Shown piece by piece: positions 46,801-57,400 of a stretch of DNA of 64,000 nt (positions are counted from its first letter, which is position 1; every line of letters starts with the position of its first letter). The stretch comes from Heligmosomoides polygyrus polygyrus (Eukaryota; Nematoda; Chromadorea; Rhabditida; Heligmosomidae), in NCBI GenBank assembly GCA_947396885.1, contig OX377205.1, forward strand, positions 77,410,969 through 77,474,968, written 5' to 3'. Below the pieces are notes generated by a model. That model saw only the letters and a program-made list of their open reading frames with translations. It was not told the DNA's origin and did not search any database. A program made the position numbers and the translations under genes.

Positions 46801-47560
46801 CCCACCATACCCGAAGCCGGCGAAGCCGGCAAGCCTGGCGTGGCCCGCACATCCAGCGTCAGTCGTCGGCGGAGCCGGCGACGGACGCTGGGTGAGTAAG
46901 GAATCCCATCTAGGTTTGGGCTCCGTTCTCAGCGTGGCCCACCATACCCGAAGCCGGCGAAGCCGGCAAGCCTGGCGTGGCCCGCACATCCAGCGTCAGT
47001 CGCCGGCGGAGCCGGCGACGGACGCTGGGTGAGTAAGGAATCCCATCTAGGTTTGGGCTCCGTTCTCAGCGTGGCCCACCATACCCGAAGCCGGCAAGCC
47101 TGGCGCGGCCCGCACATCCAGCGTCAGTCGCCGGCGGAGCCGGCGACGGACGCTGGGTGAGTAAGGAATCCCATCTAGGTTTGAGCTCCGTTCTCAGCGT
47201 GGCCCACCATACCCGAAGCCGGCAAGCCTGGCGCGGCCCGCACATCCAGCGTCAGTCGCCGGCGGAGCCGGCGACGGACGCTGGGTGAGTAAGGAATCCC
47301 ATCTAGGTTTGAGCTCCGTTCTCAGCGTGGCCCACCATACCCGAAGCCGGCGAAGCCGGCAAGCCTGGCGTGGCCCGCACATCCAGCGTCAGTCGCCGGC
47401 GGAGCCGGCGACGGACGCTGGGTGAGTAAGGAATCCCATCTAGGTTTGGGCTCCGTTCTCAGCGTGGCCCACCATACCCGAAGCCGGCGAAGCCGGCAAG
47501 CCTGGCGTGGCCCGCACATCCAGCGTCAGTCGCCGGCGGAGCCGGCGACGGACGCTGGTT
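40900..47560. repeat. GC-rich tandem satellite, about 50 monomers of 119-137 bp
   Basis: The base monomer is 137 bp and reads through GGTTTGGGCTCCGTTCTCAG, CGTGGCCCACCATACCCGAA, GCCGGCGAAGCCGGCAAGCC and CATCCAGCGTCAGTCGCCGG, then GGACGCTGGGTGAGTAAGGA. Variants of 136, 128, 127 and 119 bp arise by losing 1 bp near ATCC(C)ATCTA, a 9 bp GCCGGCGAA unit, or 18 bp of one hairpin. Each monomer can fold into a hairpin of CCAGCGTC-GTCGCCGGC against GCCGGCGAC-GACGCTGG with a GGA loop, and a second small one from GCCGGCGAAGCCGGC. Open frames of 62-71 codons on the minus strand come from the repeat length and are not genes. The first unit (about 40904-40955) is divergent and the last breaks off at 47556. 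Confidence 0.97.
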
Positions 47561-47744
47561 TGAAATAAGCGGTCCGTTTCGGCGGTTAATTTTGCGACAG
47601 TCTAAAACACCAACAAACAACGAGTCCGAGTCACGTAGAAAACCCATGAATTCTCCAATAAAGTGGATGATCGATCCATCTCGTTCTCCAGCCGACCTCT
47701 CCGTTCTTTCACTCTTCATTGCACAACTGCTCGTTATGCGGCAT

Positions 47745-47935
47745 GTCACAGAAGTCTTGCAACGAGCGTCTCGGATCAAAGGATGTGTAGTAGACATCGC
47801 GCAACGAGCATCCGGATTCAGAAAACGTGTCATAGATGTGCTTCAACGAGCATCGGGATACAGAGTATGCGTAGCAGTCGTCGCGTAAAAAGCGTTCGGA
47901 TTCAAAAAAAGTGTCACAAAAATCCGATTGCGCTC
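47745..47935. repeat. 45 bp minisatellite, about four units
   Basis: Units share CAACGAGCATC(C/G)GGATTCAG and a GTGTCATAGATGTG-like end. The period is a multiple of three, so the plus frame repeats LQRAS(G)- motifs every 15 residues (VLQRASRI, AQRASGF, LQRASGY). Whether it was ever coding is unknown. It starts 190 bp after the satellite. Confidence 0.7.
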
Positions 47936-48271
47936 AGAGCGGCAGCTGGAAAGCTTCGATTGGCAACCAGTATCCATCGATAGTATCGATTCTTGGCACG
48001 TGCTACCGAATTCCTTCAAGATCTGAACCAACCGGGTGGCCGCTACGGGAATACTTGTGATATAATTATTAATTATTATCGCTACCGTTTTAATGTCATG
48101 TCTGTGTGTCAGCTGAAGCATATTTTAGTCCGCAGTATTCTTTTATAGATGGCTTCAGCCGCACAATTTTATTTTTTCAGTGTTTGTTTGGGTCTTCTAC
48201 GCGTGCGATTGCTTGTAATTCACGACAGAAATAAATAACTAAGTTTTAAATAATATTAGTTATTAATATTA
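47936..48271. other. Flank, nothing recognised
   Basis: AT-rich towards the right end. It contains the presumed downstream flank of the gene at 48338-48880. Confidence 0.35.
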
Positions 48272-48277
48272 TTTATT
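48272..48277 (-). promoter_or_regulatory. Polyadenylation signal of the 48.3-48.9 kb gene
   Basis: AATAAA on the minus strand, about 60 bases after the stop codon at 48338-48340, a normal distance for a nematode 3' end. Confidence 0.55.
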
Positions 48278-48337
48278 ACTAAATAGTAGGATAACATTCG
48301 CTAGTCACTCCGCAGCACTTGTTTGGTAAAAAATGCT

Positions 48338-48880
48338 CTAAATGTAGAATAAAAAGTGTTTTATAAGAGAACTACCAAATCTATTCGACCGTGAAGCAGT
48401 TCCAAAACTGTCGTTTGGTCTACCTGCTATACGTTCTTCAAGCAAATTTCGAACAGCATGTTTTGATTTCTCAACAAAGGCATTCACCTCTGCATTCTGC
48501 TCAAGATTGGTGACCCTCCTGTAAGTGTGTGCAAATTTCACTGGAATCACTCACCTCCGGAAGCTTTGCAAGGGATTCTTCTAGTTCGGTTAATGTGGCG
48601 CCGACTGAGTTCGTATGCCGTCGCTTTATCGCCCTCCTAGCACCCAACTCAGACACCTGAAGACTATTACAGATCCATGGGCTCACATCTGCTAGTAGAA
48701 GCGAGGCATACCTTCTCAACAGCTTCCGCGGAATCTTTGTGACACCTGTTGTCGTAGCTGGTGACGAGTGCTCTGCAACTGTTTCTTAGGGTGGAAATGA
48801 CCAGGAAATGAGCAACCCTGAACTCACACGTTTGGCTCATTCCTCAGTATATCTGTCATTCGCTTCGCATGCTGATCAAT
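48338..48880 (-). CDS. Unidentified gene, last four exons of a small helical protein
   Basis: The exons are 48880-48828, 48784-48712, 48656-48555 and 48496-48338. The introns are 43, 55 and 58 bp with good sites (ttcag acceptor, gtgagt and gtatgc donors). Phases agree at every join and the frame runs to a tag stop. Visible text includes DQHAKRMTDILRNEPN, CRALVTSYDNRCHKDSAEAV, GARRAIKRRHTNSVGATLTE, LEESLAKLPE, NAFVEKSKHAVRNLLEERIA and SSLIKHFLFYI. The protein is charged, rich in predicted helix, without a transmembrane segment or cysteine pattern. The third acceptor could be 3 bp further upstream (adding one Q). The 5' end was not found. I do not recognise the family. It lies on the same strand as the URI gene, 5.6 kb downstream of it. 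Confidence 0.65.
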
Positions 48881-49860
48881 CTGAATTCCTTTATATAGGA
48901 TGGGTTCGAGATCATGTCCGTGCCAGAAGCACCTCAGAAAGCACCAACCTGCTCTGCGGTGACATCGTGACATATCGTATTCCGTCTCTTCTTCAACTCA
49001 AATGGGTACATGTCGGTTGTGTGCGGCACACCTAGACTACTCAATATGTGGCTAATCGGATAAACCACAGTTGGCCGCCAGAATACGCGACAATTGGGAA
49101 CTTCGACAGAGCCAGCACCAGCACCAGAGCAAATGATTACGGTTGCGAATGCCCTGGGAGATATTTATACAAGACCTCAAAAAGGGCATGTCCTTCATAA
49201 GAAGAACAAAACCGTTTTGCGTTCATGTAGCGAAGATGGACAGCATTGGGAGCCAGTCATAACCAAGCAAAGCTCCAACCAAATTCTCACTACCTAATTG
49301 GGTACCGACCATACATCTCTCCGAATGATACACTCATTCTCACACTGCCTGACTGGCTGGCGCGCCCCAACCTTTCCGTGCTGCCCACTTTCTCGACATG
49401 TACCCCGTTTTGCAACGAAATTTCGTATGAAGACTATGAGGCCTGGTCCCTCGTACCGATTTCCTCAGAAGCCAATTAAAACAAGAGTATGCTATTCTAT
49501 CATAGAAGACTACTTTATCTATGTAGAAATCAACTTCGTTTCACGTCTGTAGCACCCCCAACAGGATCTCTGAACGCTACCACCTTCTCATTCAGCATAG
49601 GGACTCTCCAGAAAGCACTTTAATGCTGGAACCGTCTATATTATCATAAAATTCTCACATTGTTAGATGTAGGAAAGACTAACATTCTATCGTGCAATCT
49701 CAAACTTCTCTTTTTCATGCTCTCGTGTGTTAGATCATGAGATTGCGCCATGCGCTTTATTCAGCATACAATGCAAATCAATTAACAATATAATCACCAT
49801 TGTTAATCGCCGCAAAGGTGACCGCCCGACTTCTTCCATTAGAATTCTGGATGTTGTATG
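48881..49860. other. Probable upstream part of the 48.3 kb gene; no exon recognised
   Basis: No exon with matching phase was seen. At 49250-49420 a decayed sequence loosely resembles the MITE at 34359-34563. Confidence 0.3.
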
Positions 49861-49869
49861 TATGGTTGT

Positions 49870-49990
49870 GCTCGAATGACCTACTTGAATAGGTATTCGA
49901 ATGATCTTCATTCAAATTTGAATATTCAACAAATCGAATGTATTTGAACTCGAATAATCGAAAAACGCATTTTTCGAATGTATTTCAACT
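49870..49990. repeat. TTCGAAT-rich dispersed repeat, copy 1
   Basis: Many TCGAAT/ATTCGA words with GACCTACTTGAATAGGTA. A second copy with the same word order lies at 53095-53215. Confidence 0.6.
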
Positions 49991-50110
49991 CACTAACCCT
50001 GGAGAGGTGAAAGATTTGGTTGGCTTGAGGGAGAAATCTGAACCATGGACCTTGATTTAGGGTGCACGCGACAGTCGGCGCCTCCCATTCTGCGGCGCTA
50101 TGTCCCCATG
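49990..50110 (-). mobile_element. SINE fragment (family A)
   Basis: The minus strand shows a GGGGACATAGCGCCGCAGAA head remnant, GCGCCGACTGTCGCGTGCAC, GGTTCAGATTTC (B box region) and the CTCCAGGGTTAG box. The tail is missing. Confidence 0.65.
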
Positions 50111-50425
50111 AAGCGCGAATATACTGTTGAATTGAAAGTAAATAATTTCTTGTTCGTGTTTCTAGACGTACTCATATGGTGGAAGCACGGACATAGGGCT
50201 TTCTAGGAATCTTCTTGATTCTGGAGCGCACTCTGCTTTCGTTTGAAATGCACTATTAACAAAGCAGCTACAGTTGCAACAGGTATTCAACAAGGAAAAC
50301 AAGCGACGCCATTGAGCGGACTCTTTCTATTGCACCACTCACTCTGGTTATACGTGCCTACCGGAAAAATACTCGAAGAGTGTAGGAACCTTACAATAGC
50401 TTCTAACGATCAACCGACATATCTA

Positions 50426-51905
50426 CAGTGCGTTTCAAGAGTATGATTCCACCCTATAATTTGTCCACATCACGTCTCGCGTTCATTTCCGCAGGCCCGC
50501 ACTAGCTCCACTAGACTCCTCGTAGTCGAAAATAGGTGTGCACTCGCTTTCAGAAATTGTCTTCGTCTCACACCAAAATCACACTTTTTGTTATTAAATT
50601 GAAATGTCGATCGGACATCAATATTTCTTATAATATTATACATCTCATTATTCATGTTACTAACAAGGATCTGGATGATTTTGTCATCGCTGGTGTTCGA
50701 CGTAATCAAAATCGCCACCACGTCATCGAATTGTCGGTTATTCGCGTAGATTCGCCGAACCACGATCCCTCACATGTTCTCCATTCGGATGCTGTCAGGA
50801 GAGCAGGCCGGCCAATCCGCTATACGAATGTTGTGACGGTGAAGCCCACCTTTGGTGGACCTGGACACACGGACTGCTGCGATGTCCTGCTGCAGAACAT
50901 GCGTCTAATTCTCCTGCCTCTCAAGAAAGACAGAAGGATAGACACTAGTACACTTCAACACTCCAGACTGAACATGTAACATGACGAAAGACTAGCGTTC
51001 AGCCTTTCGCTGCTGCGGAAGCCGGCGCATGTCACTAATGAACCGCTTCCGAAGTTGCACGACGGGGGCTTCCTGCAGGTCTCTCCAGTAATGTCGGTGT
51101 CCATCGGGACCATCCAGACTACATTTTTCCCGTTGGTAAAGATGAAGAAATCCAATCTGGATTGTCCCAATGGATATCGACATTGCTGGAGAGACCTGGG
51201 AGAAGCCACCGTCGTCGCAACTCCGGAAGCGATTCATTAGTGACATGCGCCGGCTTCTTCAGCCGCGGAAAGCGGAGGCGTAGTCTTCGTTCGTGTCGCA
51301 TGGCCAGTCTGGAGTGTCAAGGTGTACTGGAGTCTATCCTTCTGCCTTTGTTGAAAGGCAGAAGACGGTAGACACATGTTCTGCAGCAGGACGTCGCAGT
51401 AGTCCATGTGTTCAGGTCGACCAAAGACTGGCTTCACTGTAACAACTTTCAAGTAACGGACTAGCCGGCCTGCTCTCCTGACAGTATCCCAATGGAGAAC
51501 ATGTGAAGGATCGTGGTCCGACGAATCTAATAACCGACAGTTCAATGACATGGTGCAATCTTGGTTACATGGGACACCAGCGAAGACAAAACCATCCAGA
51601 TCCCTGTCCATAGCATAAACAATATGATGTATAACATTACAAGAAATATTGGTGGTCCGATCTTCATTTAAATTTAATAAAAGGTTTGTCTTTCACAAGT
51701 GGATACATAAGTTTGAAACACCAGATTTCAACAGTTTTCTTCAAAAAAATCTTGTTTTCGTATGAGTCGAAAAAACTGAGGATGAGTGGTTACCGATTTC
51801 CGACCACGAGGAATCTAGTGGAGCTAATGCAAGCCTGTAGAAACGAACGCGAAACGAGATATGGGCAAAGATACGGGTGTGGATACATACTTTTGAAACG
51901 CACTG
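50426..51905. mobile_element. Large near-palindromic element, 1480 bp, TA-flanked
   Basis: The ends are CAGTGCGTTTCAAGAGTATG and the complement of CAGTGCGTTTCAAAAGTATG, with TA on both sides (50424-50425, 51906-51907). The arms run nearly to the centre near 51130-51150, each about 700 bp and visibly about 80-85% alike. Shared landmarks are TAGCTCCACTAGA, ACGATCC(C/T)TCACATGTTCTCC, GTCAGGAGAGCAGGCCGGC, GATGTCCTGCTGCAGAACAT and GAAGCCGGCGCATGTCACTA. TA target and CAGTG ends fit a Tc1/mariner-mobilised foldback. The frames at 50536-50979 and 51237-51611 are the two arms read in the same sense and show no transposase motif. Confidence 0.85.
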
Positions 51906-52177
51906 TATTGCTGCTTCATCTTTCAAGGACACGTCTGGTTACAAATCACGGACGCTGCATTTAGGATGAAAATCTTGATTGACCGAACCGGACGAAAATG
52001 AGCCTTTAAGAATCCCACTAGTTTGTAGATAGCTCAAGACACTGGTGAACTCTCAACACCAGAGAAACTTCTATGGTACCAGAACGCATTGCGTATCTGT
52101 TAAACAGTAAGTTGAGGATATAAAGACCACATACCGATATTGTGAACATTAGCTGACGCGTCAACCTCACTGTAGTA

Positions 52178-52260
52178 ATAGCGATAAAGGTCGATGCTAA
52201 TCAATCCCATTGGAATGAGTCACACATTCTACTTCTACATGATGTCGGGACGGATTACAT
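52178..52260 (-). mobile_element. SINE tail fragment (family A)
   Basis: CTAATCAATCCCATTGGAAT and CACATTCTACTTCTACATGA give a truncated minus-strand tail. Confidence 0.55.
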
Positions 52261-52339
52261 ACATCAGGTTTGCACAGTGACTTCCACCACAGACAAATGA
52301 GGGCAAATGTGGCATTTTACTTTCATATTCACAAGGCTA

Positions 52340-52595
52340 GGCGTGTGATAGTTAAGGCGATCTGTCGCGTACACCTCGAATCGGGGTTTTTGGTTCGAGT
52401 CCTCCCCTTGCCGACCAAGCCTTTCATCCCTAAGCGGAGCAGAAATTCCTAATGTTTGTCTGGGAAGACTAAACAACTGATATGTCCATCGGCTACTCAG
52501 CACAAATCATTGTCCGGCAAAATATGCATTCAAGTGGCCTTCAGAGTATGTCGTAAAAGTAGGACGCATGGCGCATCCAAAACAGGAAAGGGCTA
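52340..52595 (+). mobile_element. SINE copy (family A), degenerate
   Basis: TTTTTGGTTCGAGTCC, CCGACCAAGCCTTTCATCCC, TTGTCTGGGAAGACTAAAC, ATGTCCATCGGCTACTC and GGCGCATCC appear in family order. It faces the fragment at 52178-52260. Confidence 0.65.
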
Positions 52596-54465
52596 ATGCC
52601 GTATTTTATCATCATCTTTGACAATAACGAGCTGCTACTAATTAGCCGATCCTCAAGGAATAAATGTCTTGGTGTCCGCGTGGCCCCACGTTCAGCTCCA
52701 TTAATGCCTCGAAAAGAATGGCTTGACTTTCAGTCGTATCCTGATCTTCAGAACAGAAGGCGAAGCATAAGAGACGCTACACAATGCTCAGCAACCCACA
52801 GTCTAGCCAACCCTGAATAAAACGCTCCATCGACAACGTCTCAAACCTGTTTAGACCCACGCTTATGTACTTCAATAGAAACGCCTAAGAGCCGCTGGCT
52901 CTTCGAACCGAAGCAAACTTGTTCTAGGCCCCTTGCCGCATAGTAAACTTTCAACTTTAGAGAGTTTTGTCTCTTCTTTTATTTATTGTTACAAATCACG
53001 GATCAACTAAGTCACCAACAGCACTCTTTACTCCGAGATAGTGGATTTTCTTGTCGTTGCCTTCAAGGAAGTAGCTCCAGACCATAGTTGTGCTCCAATA
53101 ACCTATTCGAATAGGTAGGTTTTCGAATGACTTTCATTCGAATTTGAGTACTCGAATTCGAATGTTCAAAAAATCGCGTTTTTCGAATATATTCGAAATT
53201 CGAAGGCTCGAAAATTGCGGATGTTGCAGCAATGTCGCACCAAATCGCCGCCTTGTAGTAGAGAGCACGAAGAACTGCCAAGCAAAATATCTTTTGGAAA
53301 TGGTATGGACTTCAGAGGTCCCAGTACGTCAGAGACGGACTCACGATTGGTGAGGTAACGGATAAGTTTACCATAGGATAGTAACCACAGGGAAAATCTG
53401 GTGCTCATGATAATATAATTCGAAGAATGGTATAATTCTACCGCACCATTCGCCCACCTCCTCACTTTGTCAATTCCAGATAATGTTTCAATTTCTACTC
53501 TCTCCCGCACATAACCCAGAAGTGAAGTCATTCATGAAACCGACCCCAGACGGTACGTAGCCCTTCTGAGCGCCACACAACCGGCAAACACGGCTTACTC
53601 TTCACTTGCTATCCATCAAGTCGTTCATACCATTCTCACGCTGATATCGAGGTACACGTAAGAGGTTTCCCTCACAGTATACGTTCCACCTGAACTGTGC
53701 TTTCCTCCGGTTTATTGGTAGTGTTACCCCCTTCCCTCTTTCGTTTACCTTGGCAATAATTGCTTCTGCTTCAGTTTTTGAGATTCAGAAACGAAGTCCT
53801 CAAAACAAAGACTTGGCGGGAATCCTCACATCACTTGCACCAAAAAGTAAGCATCTAACGGAAATAACTGCAAAAAATCATCGAAAAGGAAATTGCAACG
53901 ACGTGACCCCGTACATTCGGCGTTCTTAAGAGAATAAAGCGTTGAGTATCCATTGGCTCAGCTTATGCGATACACAAAACGCGTATTCACCCAGCTTCCA
54001 CTGTTCTACGAAAAGTGAAATGCCAAAGAGTCCAATGAAAAATCCTATGGCGAATTCCTATCTCTATTCTGTCTGCGTCAACACAAACGCAAGTTATGCG
54101 GAAGCCATCCTTGTCAAGAACAGCGCCACCAATAGAAGAACAGAAAGGAATAGGGAAACGGCTTGATCACCTGCTGAATCATTCGCTAGGTTCAAGGCTT
54201 AAAAATCACCCAGGCAGCGATGTTCCTGACAGCCAGCGCACCCGCAGACCAGCAACATCTATGGAGAGTGCATCTACAGAAATTCGGTACACTCGAGAAA
54301 ACTCGTAGCACCAAAAACAGAGGGAATCGAGAATTGAAAATGCTTTCATTAAGTGGAAAACGAATAAACACTCATCTCAACATAACAACAACAAAACCGG
54401 TAAGCTTATAACTACAACAAACGGCATGGAATATATTTCCACATGAGTAAAATAAATCGTTTTGG
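52596..54465. other. Unassigned, with a second TTCGAAT repeat copy
   Basis: The repeat copy lies at 53095-53215. On the minus strand the frame at 53531-53472 (MTSLLGYVRERVEIETLSGI, then gtgagg) and another at about 54135-53989 (GGAVLDKDGFRITCVCVDAD) look mildly protein-like, but neither could be joined to other exons. Direct downstream sequence of the URI gene begins at 54465. Confidence 0.3.
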
Positions 54466-57400
54466 TTACACAAATTTCTGCTGTCTTTTCATTTTGAACA
54501 ATGATTGAGGCTTTGACGGTGGCGGGCTGGCTGCAGGAACATCACCCGTTGCAAGCACTGGAATGGCAACTTAAAGATTGCGGAGAGTGGGACCAAGGGA
54601 CTATAGATTTGCACACGGCTCGCTACCTCAGCTGTGGTTCAACTAGCAATTTCAGGCTTCAAATGTAAAGATAGGATAAAAACAGCTCACCTTGAATATT
54701 CCTCTCCCTTATCACACCGCTGAACGCCTCTTTGGAGCCTGGTAGAACGAGCTTTTTGGGCTCTTCTGGCTTGCACACTTCTTGTACATTGAGCGGAGAC
54801 CGTTCGTCGGCATTTACCAAGATCGAAGCTTTCGTTGACTGTGAAGTACCCGCAAGCGCCGTATTCCTGGTCTCGCATGGCTGAAAATGACTTATTAGAA
54901 AAGAACGTAATACTGTATTGAAATGTCTACTCCATTAGTGAAGAAACAGGTGGCACTCAACATTTACCACAAAAGTGGATGAAGGATAAAGATAAAGAAC
55001 AGTGTTACTCAATCCCTTTTGGGATGCACCAAGCATTCTACTTCTACCGGATATCGTTGAGGCGATTTGAATGCGTACATATTTGGCCATACTATGACTT
55101 GTGATGGCCAGGTGATGAACAAGTCAGCGCTTCATCCTTCCCAGACAAGTCTGGTACCTTCACCGACCCCGGAGGGATGGAAGGCTTGGTTGGCCTGGGC
55201 GGGAAATCCGAACCAGGAACCTGGTATCATGTGCACGCGATGATGGTTTGCGTGAATAAAGCGTGAATAAATGCGACAAAAACAAGCTATATGGAGTGGC
55301 ACAGGGATGAGGGCAGCGCTCAAAAATCTACACTGTTTCACTCAGGTAAGAATGTTATTAGGTAGATTCAGACGGTTCCTTCGGTACTCAAGTTTCACGT
55401 CTTTGGTACAGTGAAGCATTCCAACTTACAGAGCATTTATTTAAGGAATAAGCCCTTCGCACATCATCAGTTCAGGGCGCGTGTAGCACAGTCGGAGGAG
55501 GCGCCGACGGTCGCGAGACAATTATAAACGGCGGATATCAGGACCGGCTCACCGTAACCGCAGTGCGGGTCGCGCCGAGACTTCGTTCTAGCACTTCAGC
55601 TGAGTATCTGAGATCTGGGAGGTTTCGACGTCTACACGACGTTGCGCGTTTTTTTGTGCATTGTTTCAGCCGTATGCGCTTCGCCGCTCGAAGAGCGCAG
55701 AACCCTGCCGCGGACTCCCCCTGAGCGACGAAAGCAGTTTCCATACGAGCAGTATTATGGCACACACCCTGGAGTCCCTTCCCTAGCCTTGTTCTGCGAT
55801 TGCACAATGGACGTCTCACCCGACGCCTAAGGCTACGGTGAGCCGGTCCTGATATCCGCCGTTTATAATCCTGGACGGTCGCGTGCACCCGATACCAGGT
55901 CCCTCGTTCGGATTTGCCGCCCAGGCCAACCAAGCCTTCCATCCCTCCGTGGTCGGTAAATTGGTACCAGACGTGTCTGAGAAGGACAAAGCGCTGACTT
56001 GTTCATCGGCTGGCCACCGCAAGTCATTGTACAGCCAAACACGCATTCATATCGTCTCCACGACATCCCATGGAAGTAGAATCCGCTGACGCATCCCAAA
56101 AGGAATTGAGTAACGCCGTCCTTTATTCTTATCTTACTTCATCAGTTAAATCATTTCTAAGGATCGTGGTGGCAGTCGAAGGGGCGCCGGCTGTCGCTTG
56201 AAGCCCCAATCTAGATTTTCGGATCGGGTCCGGACCAGGCCAACCAAGAATCTAGGACTCCCGAGGACGAGGTTTTGACACCGGACTTATCTGTGTGACA
56301 AAACACCGACTTGTTCATCGGTCCGCCGGCGCAACTCCATGTATAGGCCTAATACCTAATACGTATTCGAATGGCCTCAACCATATACGGCTGGTATATG
56401 AACCTACGAACACTCGCCGCTGACGCGCGCGCTTCCAAGTAAGATTTCATGTAAAAATTGCATCTCAACGAACCTCGATCAGATGCTAAATTGTACAGAA
56501 TCATGGGTACTGTCAAGAGATGAAGCAAATTTTCGTACCCAAACCCTAAATCGTTCCCAATGGAAATAAGCGTCAACGTTTTCCTAAGATCAACCAACTC
56601 TCCCAATAAGAACCGTTTTCCCCGGCTCAGCGATCCCAACTAAATTAGAAGAAACATAATGAGAGGTTTCTGCACCTAGAAAACCAGTGGACGTCGTGAA
56701 CTTCGAGGCACACTGCATAGGCGCAGCGTTTGCGTTTCCTTAAGTTCATCAAGGTGCGGATCTAGAACCAACTATCTTCCCAAAACTCATATCTAATGTC
56801 TGTTTTGCGTACATCATAGAATATGTGATGAACAGCCTGAAACACTCCCAGCCAACGATTCAGCTAGACGTTTGAAAACAACACAAACATCTCAAAACAT
56901 GAATGGAAGACTAAACAGTAAAGCTTTACATTCTCTGTTTCTAATCCAAACAGTAGAACTCGAGGAAACCTACCACAAGATAAACTAATCACTACTGTGA
57001 GAATGGGCGCGTGTAGCGCAGTTGGAAGAGGCGCCGACTGCCGCCTGCACCCGATACCAGGTTCCTGGTTCGGATTTCCCGCCCAGGCCAACCAAGCCTC
57101 CCATCCCTCCGGGGTCGGTGAATTGGTACCAGACGTGTCTGGGAAGGATAAAGCGCTGAATTGTTCATCGGCTGGCCACCGCAAGTCATTGTATGGCCAA
57201 ATACGCATTCAAAATCGCCTTCATGACATCCTGTAAAAGTAGAATGCGTGGCGCATCCCAAAAGGGATTGAGTAACGCCGTCCTTTATCCTTCATCCTTT
57301 ACTGTGAGAATGAAATTTCTCGCACAATAAAAAAAACTATAGCTTCACCTTAACAGGGAGAGAAATTTGATTCAAACTAACTAGGGAACAGCCCTCTTCG

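Noticed and set aside
40984..47519. About forty open frames of 62-71 codons (MCGPRQACRLR...) on the minus strand
   Set aside because: They follow the satellite period exactly and are not independent genes.
40900..47560. CRISPR-like array
   Set aside because: The units are whole tandem monomers without short repeats alternating with unique spacers, and the setting is a nematode genome.
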